From Mesostigma viride (Eukaryota; Streptophyta; Mesostigmatophyceae; Mesostigmatales; Mesostigmataceae), in the NCBI GenBank assembly GCA_009746045.1, contig RPFO01000065.1, forward strand, positions 2,229,484-2,293,483: DNA of 64,000 nt. Reading direction: 5' to 3'. Each line of letters begins with the position of its first letter. Position 1 is the stretch's first letter. Below, one piece after another: positions 52,004 through 62,999 of the stretch. Under the pieces are notes generated by a model. It saw only the letters and a program-made list of their open reading frames with translations. It was not told where the DNA came from and ran no database searches. The position numbers were made by a program, and so were the translations under genes.

Positions 52004-54143
52004 CTGGGCGCACGAGGGGCAGGCAGGGCACCAAAAGAAAAAAGCACTAGGAAGTCAGCCAGCTGGCGCTTGAATGCACGTTAATTAATTGACCAATCAA
52101 TTAATTAATTAGGAACATGACTCCGTTGGGAGTACATGTAGCACATATCCCTGAGAAGGGGCATATGGCTTTTAATACATTCTGGGCTACTTCCTGCAAG
52201 GGTAGGACGTAAACTACACCTGCTCTAGATGCACCAAGTGCACCTGCACCACCATGATCTCTCAGAGAGCAAAGGGGGCCTGGCATGGGGTGGAAGATCA
52301 GCATGGCTATACAGAAGCTAGGAATGCACGTTGCTACAGCAAAATATGGTCATGGGCACATGAACGTGCCACCATGCATACCAATGCATACCCACAGATG
52401 CAAACAGACACTCCCATGCACAAGTGTGGCCCAAGAACAGCCCTTCCGCAAGTAGCAATCATGAAAGCTCCCAGGCCACACACGCAGCAACAACACAAGA
52501 AAAGAAGCACATACTGCCCACTGTGCACAAACTCGGCCTACCTTCGGGTACGCAACAGGCTTCATGTGGCGCACGGGCCTGCAGTGGCCACCTGCGCCCT
52601 TAACATCGGAGAATATGTCGCCCAGGAGGGGCAGGGTGCTGCTGCTGTACGCGCCCATGGGGCCGGCGAAGGGAGCAGATGGTGCGAGGCCACTGCCACT
52701 GCTGGTGCCGTGCTCCGCGCCCTGCTTGTCCACCATCATCTCCTTGACCAGGTCCATGTATGGGTCGTAGCCGGCGTGGGCGCCAGCAGACCCACCATCT
52801 ATGCACGTGGGGGGAACCACGCTGATGCTCCTGCCGCTCAGGGGTGGGTTCTCTGGAAGGAAACCAGACGACAATACACGCGCAGGCGACGCCTGGGACC
52901 CCGTCAGCAAGGGCAGCAGCGGCGTCAACTGTGGCGGCGGCTTGTCGGCAGTCACGGCCAGCGACAACTGCTGGCTGGTGCCGACCGAGACCCGACGAAC
53001 CGCGGAGGCGGCAACGCTTTTTGTCATGCCATGTGCGCGCGCGGAACCAGGCGATTGCTTGGCGGGGACATCGATCGGCTTGCTTGCCTGACGTGATACC
53101 GAATCTGACCAAGCCCCGGCCGCACAGGGTTTGGAATCGACGGATTGAGCATCATCCTGGCATACCCTCCCAGTCTCCCCGCTGGCATCCTTGTTGACCG
53201 CAGCGGAGCCTTTTGTTCCACGCACGGCGTCGCCAGCGCGGTGTCTGGAGGAGTCCTCCAACTGTGTTGCTTGTGCACCGATACTGATTGCGGGCACTGT
53301 TGCTGGCTCGCCCGCACTGTCGAACGGAAAAATGTTTTCAAAATTTTCAGGCTTTTTTGGAGATGAGACCTCTCCTTCCCGGTTACTTGGAGAATCGGCC
53401 TGACCAAAAGAGCCTGTTGGAACAAGCAGGCAAAAACACACGGTTGATAGCATGGATCACACAGACATCCCACGATCAACATACCAGGGACATAACTAGC
53501 AACAAAGAAAGCGCGGGCGAGCCTTAGAAAGGTTGCTGAAAACGCAGGACCGCTCTTCCAAAAAGTCGCCGATCGTGAAGGAGAGAAAACGCCGACTAGC
53601 TTAGCCAAACGAGTGCGTACCACTTTGATGTGATTCCTCTTTCGTACTCCTCGAGTGTTGCTTCAATTCCGGTTCATCAGGGTTCGGCTCCGCAGGCTGA
53701 GGAGCAGAATCCCCTTCAGCCTTCTTCCGACAGGAGTGGCGCTGACAGTAGTGCCCACCGTCCGCCGTTACGCTTCTAGTGCATCTCCACCGCTTGCCAT
53801 CCGTGCGCCGGCAACGGGAGGGATTCGGGTCAGCAGCCAAGAGCGAGGCGCTCTTGCTGCGGCGTTGCGGGCAAAAAGGATTTCCGAAACCGTGGGCAAA
53901 GCCAGGGTCTGTGAAAGCCGAAAAATCACGGGCGGCGATCGCAGGGATCGGCCCTGAAGAGAAGGATGGCGGAAGCCCAGGAGTGGAAAGCCTGCCTAGG
54001 CCAACAATTCGCTCATTCTCATATCGCTGGAGCTTCGCTAGAAAAAGAGTCGGAATCGGAGCACCATGGACGAAAGCTTTGTAGACTTGAACTTGAATTT
54101 CAAACTGCTCCAACTGCTTATTGGTCATGCCCATCGTAGCCAT
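50810..54143 (-). CDS. GRF: Growth-regulating factor (GRF) transcription factor, three exons
   Basis: Predicted 862 residues: exon 1 54143-53621, exon 2 53413-52542, exon 3 52003-50810 (stop at 50810-50812). Start ATG 54143 sits in TTTCCATGG, a strong context; two more ATGs follow at once. QLQ domain (about residues 4-40): KQLEQFEIQVQVYKAF, APIPTLFLAKLQ. WRC domain (about 100-140): RCRRTDGKRWRC ... HYCQRHSCRKK, with C-x9-C-x11-C-x2-H. QLQ binds the GIF/AN3 coactivator and WRC binds DNA and carries nuclear targeting. The rest is Ser/Gly/Ala-rich, with no RSRKPVE segment, so the angiosperm miR396 site is absent. Splice junctions are in phase (1 and 0). Family assignment is sound; exon ends are by eye. 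Confidence 0.88.
52004..52541 (-). other. GRF intron 2 (538 bp) containing a retroposon end
   Basis: GTAGGC...GCGCCCAG with a pyrimidine-rich stretch before the acceptor. Phase 0. Carries the 239-bp retroposon 3' end at 52083-52321. Confidence 0.75.
52072..52332 (-). mobile_element. Retroposon 3' end in GRF intron 2, 11-bp target duplication
   Basis: 52083-52321 is a 5'-truncated copy of the ORF1-family 3' module (minus). AATT tail at its left, CTCC-CAAC-GGAG hairpin near 52125, start at TAGCTTCTGTATAGCC. GAATGCACGTT flanks it at 52072-52082 and 52322-52332. This proves retroposition of the bare 3' module by a non-LTR mechanism. Confidence 0.9.
52542..53413 (-). CDS. GRF: GRF exon 2
   Basis: 872 bases from GCTCTTTTGGTCAGG to CCGAAG|GTAGGC. 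Encodes a Ser/Pro/Ala-rich segment (ENFENIFPFDSAGE, GYDPYMDLVKEMMVDK, LPLLGDIFSDVK) with no known domain. Confidence 0.75.
53414..53620 (-). other. GRF intron 1 (207 bp)
   Basis: GTACGC...CCAACAG. It splits a Gly codon after its first base, and the acceptor side supplies GC, so the frame is kept. Confidence 0.75.
53621..54143 (-). CDS. GRF: GRF exon 1 (QLQ and WRC domains)
   Basis: 523 coding bases, ending AAAGTG|GTACGC. Contains both diagnostic domains. The frame stays open upstream of the ATG to about 54161 and for 18 codons past the donor. An additional 5' exon cannot be excluded. Confidence 0.85.
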
Positions 54144-55865
54144 GGAAACCTTCGGATACACGATTCACGTCATGCGTGAAGAGTTCCACATGAATTCCTA
54201 GCGATGATGCTTTTTTTCAACTAAAGGATGTTGGGAAAGTGTATGTCCTTACCCCACATCATCGCCTTGAAACCGACTTTATCTCACGTTTGCAGCCGCT
54301 GCTTACTTTTTTTGCAGTCGCCGAAGACAAATTATTGCTGCTCGACCTGAATGTCCGACGAAAAGTTGCAGCATCCCGGACGTTTACGCAAAGAACGCGC
54401 GATACGGATCCGCCAAACATGACCACGCGCCACTGGAAATAATATCTAAGCCTGACAACCAGGCCGTCAGCGCAATCTTGTCAGCCTGACGATCTTGATG
54501 GTCGTAAATCATCATTGGCATCGAGCTTCGCATCGAGGCTAGTGTCGGTCTGGTATGTACAGAATCTTTATTTTCGCTGCTTGTTATCTCTTGGCAGGAT
54601 CTCCGTCAATGCGTCGTACTGTGGTTTTATTGGCCGGGGCCCGATCGAGCCTGCGCCGTACTTCAGCAAAATCAATTCAGTATTCAGGCCGCGCTTGTCG
54701 TGCGGGGCGTGATAGTGGGGGAAATCCGGTGATGTTTTACGGTATGTTGTAGTACGGTATGTATTCGCTCAGGCAATCACGCGTAATTTCTTGTGTTTAC
54801 GTGCCGTGACGTCACGAGTTCTAGTATTTTCCGGGTAAATGGATATTTTTGATTAACCAATAAGAATATCGTTAGGTTAAGAGGTACCACGTATCGACCA
54901 GCTGGTTACCCACGAGTTCTAGTATTCTACCTACCGGGCAGTATGATCACTACGATGTAGTAGTAGTAGTAGTTGTTGTTGTTGTGTCCCACGCCCACGA
55001 AGTAGTACAAGATTGCTGGAGAAGAACAGTGGAGATCAGGAAGAGGTTTGATCGAAGGCCGAGGTGGTACAGCTGTAGATCGAGGTCTGTCTGCTGGGGA
55101 GTGGGGAGTGGGGACTGGGGAAACGTTTGATGGCATCGATAACTACAGATGTTGTTGGATCCCGCGCAATTCTTAGCCTCTAGATCTAGACTCTTGGATA
55201 ACTACAAAGTGAGTGATGACAACATAACAGACAGATTACAGCTCATAACTACAGTAATTGTTGTTGTAACGCAGATAACAACGGTAAGAGCAGGGAAATT
55301 CCGACCACAAGCAGACAAGGTTGACCACAAGTGGCATGCTGTCCGCGCAAGGTCAGTCAGTCAGTCAGTTGGATCCGCGCAGGGTTAGTTAGATAGCCGC
55401 GCAGGGTACGCATCTCGGTCCTCGGAACTAGTTGCTTGCGCAACGTGCCCTCCCCATTACAACTAACTACCTCTTACTGGCTGGCTGACAACAACCAACG
55501 GTAAACATAACTGCCTGGTTGACGACGGCGTTGGACATCTTATATCATTCCCGTAAGATATGCCCGGACGCTTCCGCCTCCGGCCCGTTGACCGCGCACC
55601 TTTCGCGCCCCGCTCATAAACAGTGGCAGCAGCAGTGGATCCGGCGTCGAACAAGCTGACATGACCAGACACACCGTCGAACGTATCTTGCTGGATATGC
55701 CACGTGCGGGATCTCACCGAGATGACAGTGCCGTCGACACAGTAGCCCAATATGATTTAGCTGAAACCGGGTGCACGCGAGAAGCGTTATCTTGTTACAC
55801 CGCACTTCCCTCAGCACACTTCCGATGCTGAATCGCGAACTTGCCGTCTACGCCTGCTAGAATAC
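54144..55865. promoter_or_regulatory. Upstream region of GRF, no gene recognised
   Basis: Contains a TAG/TTG microsatellite (54956-54987), GTCAGTCAGTCAGTCAG (about 55350-55366) and no recognised coding domain. It should hold the GRF promoter and 5' UTR, but no specific site can be supported. Confidence 0.35.
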
Positions 55866-55882
55866 AAAAAAAAAAAAAAAAA
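55866..55882 (+). repeat. Poly-A tract (17 A)
   Basis: Isolated A17. It may mark the 3' end of an old retrocopy, but no source gene is visible upstream. Confidence 0.8.
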
Positions 55883-58375
55883 GGATCCGAGCTGCTTGTC
55901 ATGATAGGTTAATAATAGGCTTTGCCTGGAACGGCAAAAATTCGACCCTGTCGTGAACTCATGGGCCCACAGTTTGGTTCGTAGGGCAAGATATACATAC
56001 CTAATGTTTCAATATGCCTAATATAGTTTCAAAATACCTAGAGCTCAAATACCTAATGTGGTGTTTGCATACCGCGTCGCAGGCAGCCCATCCTTGTTTT
56101 CGGCTACTCAAGCCCCTGGAGGATAGGGCTTAGCTAACTTTATGCTTGGACATCTGAAGCCAACCGGCTCTTGGTATCGGGTATCATGAGCCGGTTTGGG
56201 ATCATTTTCTACGTGATACTGTTAGGACCTTCGTACTGTCGCGTTTAAAAATCGCAAATATGGCTAGTTTTTCGGGCGAAGCTAAGACTGACATGAATGG
56301 CGGGCATTCCCGTGATGCGTCCACCTTCTCTGCTATATCCTGCTTGGCATTTAGATATGCAGGTTGCTCCATTCGCCCCCATTTTAATTGCTTGCTGACG
56401 AACCCACTCGCTCTTGGCTGCCCCCGATTTGGCACATCGGCTATGGATTGTCTGCCTCCCTGCCAAGCCTAGTTTTTCCCTTGGCGCCAGCGCGTTGAAC
56501 TCAATGATGAGTATGCCTGCTGGGTTGTGACTAGAATGGGTCCCTGCTAAACCAAACGTTTGGAAAGTCTTTGACCGGTTGACAGACTGACTAGGCCAGA
56601 AGCCTTTTCTTGTTGTTATCTATTTATACCTTTGGGAATAGCATAAAGGGTTGTTCTGACTACTGCACATCGTGGTTGTCTCATGGATACGTTAAACACA
56701 CGTCCATGTGCTGCAACCCCGGCGTTCATGGCACTCCTGCAGCAAATGATCAGGATAGCCACCATGAAGATACACATCAAAGCTCCACAGTGAAAAAATA
56801 ATCATTTGGTCTCTTAAGTTGATAAGAACCTGTGTGCAGGACCGGCTAGTTGTTTCTCGGCACTGTAAGTGCCATGGCTACAAGCGTGCAACTACCAGGT
56901 AACCTGTGGAAACCTGTGGAAGGTCAATGCACTGATGATGCTCTCCCGCCTAGCATGTTGGACTTCTAAGAATCAGTGTAAGATGAGTTGTCGAGGTCAC
57001 TCAGGGTCTGGAAAACGAGGGCAAAGCAATTCAGGCCGCTCATGGCGAGGGTGTTTCCCTGGACGGCTATGGCAGGAAATTATGCACTTCCAAACTCGTG
57101 AAACTCCTGACCACATCGACCGCATGACCATGCCCTTAATTGCACGAACTGTTTGCAGGACCATTTGAATGCTAGACATTCGACAATATTACCTGATAAA
57201 CATTAGCCATCCATTAGAATGGTAGGACTTTCACTGGTGCCATAGCAAGTACTTATGTGCTTGCCTGTAATGTGCATAGTCCAGGAATAGTTGTCTCACT
57301 TAATAGGCATGCATATGGCCCCACTACCTCCGCCACGTCGGCTGAAAAGCCCACTGTTTTTGGGCGGGGTGGGGACCTCTAGATGTCAACCACATGAAGC
57401 TATGGGGCCCCCCACCGGCCCCCTCTGGACCTGAGCACGTCCCCCTAACCAGCACTGGTTAGGGGTTCGCCACACCTGCCCATATCATGAAGAGTTCTGT
57501 GAAGCGGAAGCAGCGCCATGCAGCTCTATTCTGTTGCATATGCCCTGATATTTCCTAGTTAGATGTTTCCCACTGCTAACATACAGCCATTGCTGGCTCG
57601 GGCACAGGAGTAGTTGTCTGACTGCGCTAGTTGTCTCACTGATATTTCCATGATACCTCAAGGCCTAGCGCCTCGCACTGACCACACGGCTTCAAACTAG
57701 TGACAGGGGGGGGGGACATACCCCCCCATGTTCCTACTTGAGCCCACACACTTTTTTGCCGTCCGGCCAGCGCGGTTGATCTGTCCGTCACCAGCCAAAG
57801 TGAAAAATGGCTGGGGCATACACCTTTGCCGAAATGAGTCCGTCGGGGCGAAACGGAGTGCACGTTGGGCGTGTGACACGCATTTATACGCTAGGGAGGT
57901 AGTCGGCACAGTACTTGGACTTGTATCTGACGCCACCAAGATCACTCCTAGTTTCGCCACGTGTCCTAGTTCAATCATGACCGTATATGTGCGTCAGAGT
58001 ATATGTGCGTTAGTACTTGGTATATGTGTGTTAGTACGTCCACGAGTACCTCACTCCGGGATGTAAGCCAAAGCGCCGGACCAATACCTACTCTCACGGT
58101 GAGCGCGCACCTTTCCTGAAAACCAGGCGCCGGGTGTGTTTGCCGAGCGCACTCCGGTTCTATTTTCCTCTCGCCGTCCTCACAAATCCAACTTGAGTGC
58201 ACTCCTTTTTAATAATTCTGGCGCCGGGGCGGTTTTGGAGCTCGCTTCACGTCTGGACCAGAGCCCGGCCCGTCAGACCAAACTTGGGCAGTTTTGTCGT
58301 GGTCAACGTTCCCCCCCCCTCTAGTGACCATGTGTTTGCCAGGGCTCCTGGGATGCCAACCTATTAAGCCTCGCA
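55883..58375. other. No gene recognised
   Basis: Short frames only (for example 56245-56466 minus, 56869-57168 plus) with no known motif. AGTTGTCTCACTTAATAG occurs at 57287-57304 and AGTTGTCTCACT near 57628, a short motif also seen at 34130, 34640 and 49930. Confidence 0.5.
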
Positions 58376-58480
58376 TCCGCCACGAGCCACGAGCCACGAG
58401 CCACGAGCCACGAGCCACGAGCCACGAGCCACAAGCCACGAGCCACAAGCCACAAGCCACGAGCCACGAGCCACGAGTTA
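58376..58480. repeat. Heptamer tandem repeat (CCACGAG/CCACAAG)
   Basis: About 14 units of GCCACGAG-type heptamers. They lie at the 5' end of ORF1 copy 6; the same motif in one or two units starts copies 3 and 4. Confidence 0.95.
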
Positions 58481-60247
58481 GCCATGGCTGATGGTGGAGG
58501 TCATAACTTTCACGTTTGGGCCCCAAATTCGGTCGTGAATATCACAATCGCTTCGTCTTTCTCAGACACACACGCTGATATATTTTCCTGACACTAAAAC
58601 GCAATATTATGACGAGCAAACGCTCGACTACGCAACGCAGCCTGGCGGCTGCGATGAGCCAAGAAAATTCGCCTGCAGCTCCGGCTGTAATTCCGCCCGG
58701 CCTGCCAGGCAGCACGACTATACTACTCAAGCGCTAGCTCTAGTAGTGCACTCGGCTCCTGCGACGTCGCCCTCGGCATCGCCAGTTCCAAAACGCAGTT
58801 GCCCAGCAGAATCGCCCCCAACTGAACTGCGCTTAATTCGGCCCCAACCTTTCCAGGTCGACGATCACGACTGGACTGACATGGCCCCGGCAACTGCTAT
58901 GCATTGCCTCTTCTTTGGGGACTATATACGCCTCACTTTACGACCTGTGCCTCCATCTCCACGACATCAACCGCCTCATCCAGGTGCCCGACGGCACCAA
59001 CATGCGCCCCAACTTTCTGTTCGGGTGCGCCCGCCGCCAACTCCAGCACATCGTTCTCAACTCCCTTCTCATGCGCTCTGATGGCGAGATCTGGGCCCCA
59101 TCAATCTCCGCACCCACACTCTGTTCCAGAAGCCCTCCAGTAGCACGTAACCCCCTTGCTGCAGATGTGGCAGCAATGCATGGGGGGCACGCTGGCTACT
59201 GAGCTCCCTCACCTTTCCACCTCCGTCGCCTCCACCTCCATCCTCCCCTGCCCTCGCCTCCACCTCCACTGCCACATCCGCCTCCACCGCCGACATCAAG
59301 GCCCAGCTCCTCGACATCGACAAGCGCATCCACGACAACGCTATCGCCATTGAGTGCAGGCCTGCAGAAAACCGCAGGCCTCACCGCCCAGCTAGGCGGT
59401 GAAGGACATCGCTGCCCAGCCGGCATCTGCTGGCCCGGCCAGCGATGCTCCTTCCACCCAGACCTGGGCGGACTTGCTTAAGCACCACACCACCTCCACC
59501 ACCTCCTCCATCGCGGCACAGCTCAAGTAACAAGCACTCGACCTCCGTGAGGAGGCCGACATCACCCAGCGCAGCCACAATGTCATAGTCAAGCACTTCG
59601 ATCAGCCGGTAGATGAGGCCTCGGAGACGCTTCTCATAGCGTTTAGGCGCGACATTCTTGCCCCCATGCAACTCACTGCATTAATGGTGAGCCGGCTGCG
59701 GATGTCGGCAGTCCGCCGGCCTTCCCCGCGCGCGGGGTAAGGCTGGCCCGGCTCCCCGGCTCCTCACCTTTAAGTACATGGCGGATAAGCTGTTGTTCCT
59801 TAAATGCCGCAAGAAGCTCTCGCGGACTCGCTACACGCTGGACGACGACTTGACCCTGGCCCAGCAATAACGGCGACGCGAGCTATGGCCGACCTACCTT
59901 CAGCTCCGGTAGAGCGCAGGGGGGGAAACGGTATACTGGAGGGGGCCGCGCGGTCATCCACGTCGACCACAAGCCCTGGCAGGCCCTGCCACCCCAGCAA
60001 CCCCAGTCTAGGGAATATAGCAGTACGTAGTGTAGATTAGTAAGGCTTAGCCTAGCACGTGTGGCCTACGCGCATGTGCGGCCATAATGGCCCCGGGCCA
60101 TGGATGATGCCTTCAGAATAGCGCCACGCCCTGCCTATAATGGGACTCCCCATGGATGCTGCATTAAGAATTTAGCCCAGCTACAGCTGCCTACATGCAG
60201 AGAGTCATGCACTCTCTGCTTAGAAGCCATGCCCTAGCTAGCTTTTG
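58481..60247 (+). pseudogene. ORF1 retroposon copy 6
   Basis: 5' UTR (TCACAATCGCTTCGTCTTTC), ORF1 from ATG 58611 (MTSKRSTTQRSLAAAMSQE), conserved FQVDDHDWTDMAPATAMHC, LYDLCLHLHDINRLIQ, SDGEIWAPSISAPTL, LLDIDKRIHDNAIAIEC, then the RRM-like and QQ-RRRELWPTYLQL parts to about 60010 with several stops and shifts. 3' UTR follows to about 60247, breaking after AGCTTTTGTA. More decayed than copies 3 and 4. No ORF2. Confidence 0.65.
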
Positions 60248-60690
60248 TATGAAGGAGACAACCAGCGCAGGCCAGAAATCGGGAGAATCCGGACCATGGT
60301 AGCTCGAGCCTGCCGTTATCTTGTCCGCGTATTCGAGTCGTTCAGGATGATGAAGATGAATGGTGATGGAAATGTGTATCCTTGTGCATTGAAATTATGG
60401 CTGGCGTACGTGTAGAGCGACTAGATGACCTAGACGGTGGGGCCGGAAACAGCATGCTTGATCAGGGCGTGTGTTTCGAGCCTAACTGGCCAGGAGTGTC
60501 TATAGTGGTGAGCACCATTGCTGTGATCGCTCTCCCACCATTTACGAGGAAATCCCCGCAAATGGGAAACCACTGAAACGGTCTAGCTAGTCAGTCATTA
60601 CGTTAGCCATGCCAAGATTCCAAACGTCCAAGAACTGCACATGGTGCAAAGGCAAAAATCCGGAGGACAGCACTTTTCAAATGTGCGGCG
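60248..60690 (+). repeat. Repeat R, copy 1 (second copy 61768-62218)
   Basis: AAGGAGACAACCAGCGCAGG ... about 445 bp, over 90% alike in both copies. It ends with a short frame MPRFQTSKNCTWCKGKNPED (two Cys-x2-Cys). The two copies are followed by different sequences. Confidence 0.85.
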
Positions 60691-61640
60691 GGAACCAAAA
60701 GCCCGCGTATATGCCAGAAAGCATGGTGTTGCTGCAGCGACGCGACGATGTGGACAACAAATCCAGTGCCAAGCTCGGAACGCCCGCAAAGGATATCTGG
60801 CATCACAGGGTTCAGATGTGCGGAGATACTACGTCGATCCAGCCGGTCCACGACCTGTTTGTAGAGCTTGTGCCAAGCTGGGGCAGCACCGAACAGATGT
60901 GGGTGACGTTGCAAAAAACACCGGACTTGACGGAGCATAATGTCTCTGTCATAGTCATTGACCAACAAACGATGCAAGAGTTCAACAAGAGTCGTGATGA
61001 AATCGACACGATAAGAACAAAGACGGGGAAAACGATGCAACTGACTAAGAACAACACCATATTTTGCTGTGTGGGAAAGGAGCTAGACTGTGAATATCGG
61101 GGTAGCGAATAAAAGGAATTTGCTGATATTTAGGATCCTTGCGCTTATCATAGACAGCCGTACGCCAGCCCTTCTTGTTATGGGTAATGTTGAGAACGAG
61201 GTAATTGCAACTAGTATCCTCCGATGTGAGCTTTAACGTGAGGGACGCTTGCGGGTAGATGCCAGGCAGACCAGCTGTGATATACAAATGGGTTGCGAAA
61301 TCAGGGTTGTCAAAAGCGATGACATCATCAATGTATCGACATGTGTGGATAAAACGCCTGATGATAACATCATCATTTAAGGCAATGAGATTCTCCATTC
61401 GAATGCAAGCTCATAAGTGTATAGATAGAGGTTTGCAAGGAGCCCGGCACAGTTAGTGCCCATCATTGCATGGGGATGCCGATAGCTTGTTGGTATACAT
61501 TGCCCGCTGCCAAAACGAATGAAGGTGTTATCTGAACAAGATAGGAGATCCAATGAACAATTAAGGTCAGCCTTCGTGATAATATATTTATAAGCATCGA
61601 CCCGCACGATTTGTACAGCCATGATGATCTTCCACCCCAT
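60600..61640 (-). pseudogene. Reverse transcriptase fragment of the MGTNCA / YIDD / YDKR type
   Basis: Minus strand, in several frames: NTFIRFGSGQCIP, MMGTNCAGLLANLYLYTYEL (about 61400-61520), then TCRYIDDVIAFDNPDF (catalytic YIDD, about 61330), LTLKLTSEDTSCNYLVLNI, WRTAVYDKRKDPKYQQIPF and YPDIHSLAPFPHSKI. It is followed by a helical C-terminus LLVNDYDRDIMLRQVRCFL (about 60890-60970). This RT type differs from the copia and LINE enzymes here. Proteins with G-IPMGTNCAPLLADLFLYSYE and YDKR motifs are known from many eukaryotes; I do not assign a named clade. Frameshifts show decay. Confidence 0.65.
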
Positions 61641-61767
61641 GGCAGGCGCCCCTTGCGCTTTGATAGATCATGGTGGTGCAGGTGCCCTTCAATGGTGCAT
61701 GCACCTAGAGCAGGTGTAGCTTACATCCGGCCCTATACCCTTGCAGGAAGTAGCCCAGAATGTATAT
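61613..61767 (+). repeat. ORF1-family 3' module fragment
   Basis: TACAGCCATGATGATCTTCC ... CTTGCAGGAAGTAGCCCAGAATGTAT, truncated before the terminal hairpin, where repeat R copy 2 starts. Confidence 0.7.
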
Positions 61768-62218
61768 CAAGGAGACAACCAGCGCAGGCCAGAAATTGGG
61801 AGAATCCGGACCATGGTAGCTCGAGCCTGCCGTTATCTTGTCCGCATTTTCGAGTCGTTCAGGATGATGAATATGAATGGAGATGGAAAGGTGTAGCCTT
61901 GTGCATTGAAATTATGGCTGGCTAGCTTACGTGTAGAGCAACTAGATGACAGAACTAGACGGTGGGGCCGGAAACAGCTTGCTTGATCAGGGCGTGTGTT
62001 TCGAGCCTAACTGGCCGGGAGTGTCTAGTGGTGAGCAGTGAGCACCATTGCTGCGATCGCTCTCCCACCATTTACGAGGAAATCCCCGCAAATGGAAAAC
62101 CACTGAAAAGGTCTAGCTAGTCAGTCATTACGTTTAATAGCCATGCCAAGATTCCAAACGTCCAAAAACTGCACACGGTGCAAAGGCAAAAATCCGGAGG
62201 ACAGCACTTTCAAATGTG
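61768..62218 (+). repeat. Repeat R, copy 2
   Basis: Second copy of the 445-bp repeat. It ends NCTRCKGKNPEDSTFKCA and runs directly into a LINE RT motif. Confidence 0.85.
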
Positions 62219-62988
62219 CCATATCAAGGAGGATCATTTTTGTTGACTATATCAAGGCCTTTGACACGGTCCTCTGGGAGGCTCTTTGGGCCATCCTAGC
62301 TCTGGATCGGATGCCACCAGCGTTTATTGCTGATATTCGGCGACTGTATGAGGGCTTGACCCTGGCCCAGCAACAGCGGCGACGCGAGCTATGGCCGACC
62401 TACCTTCAGCTCCGGCAGAGCGCACGGGGGAAGCCGGTATAATACTGGAGGGGGGCGGTCATCCACGTTGACCACAAGCCCTGGCAGGCCCCCCCTGCCA
62501 CCTCAGACTAGGGAATATATACCAGTAGTGTAGATTAGTCAGGCTTAGCCTTTGCAAGTGGCCCACGCGCATGTGCGCCCATAATGGCCCCCATGGATGA
62601 TGCCTTCAGAATTTAGCCACGCCCTGCCTATAATGGGACCCCCATGGATGTCGCATTAAGAATTTAGCCATGCTATGCAGTGCAGAGAGATGCTCTCTGT
62701 CTCGAGAGAAGCCCTGCCCTAGCACTTGTATAGCCATGATGATCTTCCCCCCCATGACATAGTGGTGATCTTCGGCTCCCCCATAGCTGGGCATAGTGTG
62801 AAGATCATGAATTCATGAGGGTGCAGGTGCCTTGGTGCACCTAGAGCAAGTGTTGCTTACATTCCCACCCTTGCAGGAAGTAGCCCAGAATGTATTACTG
62901 AAAGCCATATGCCCCCTCGATCTCAGGGATATGTGCTACATGTACTCCCAACGGAGTTATGTTTCAAATTAATTAATTAATTATAATT
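62219..62988 (+). pseudogene. Chimeric LINE RT segment fused to ORF1 C-terminus, with 3' UTR and tail
   Basis: 62219-62354 encodes RRIIFVDYIKAFDTVLWEAL and PPAFIADIRRLYEG (LINE RT motif A with catalytic Asp). It switches within the codon run to LTLAQQQRRRELWPTYLQL from the end of ORF1, then the ORF1 stop region, 3' UTR, hairpins and the tail TTAATTAATTAATTA at 62968-62988. A deletion or template switch joined the two. Confidence 0.7.
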
Positions 62989-62999
62989 AATGAGGGCTC

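Noticed and set aside
51302-52084. Plus-strand open frames opposite GRF exon 3
   Set aside because: Shadows of a G+C-rich coding exon; the minus frame has splice sites in phase with the diagnostic exon.
54144-54161. An upstream GTG as the GRF start
   Set aside because: Nuclear genes of this type start at ATG; the ATG at 54143 is in a strong context right before QLQ.
56245-57168. Short frames in 56245-57168 as host genes
   Set aside because: No domain, no codon signal, under 100 codons and no splice context that could be supported.
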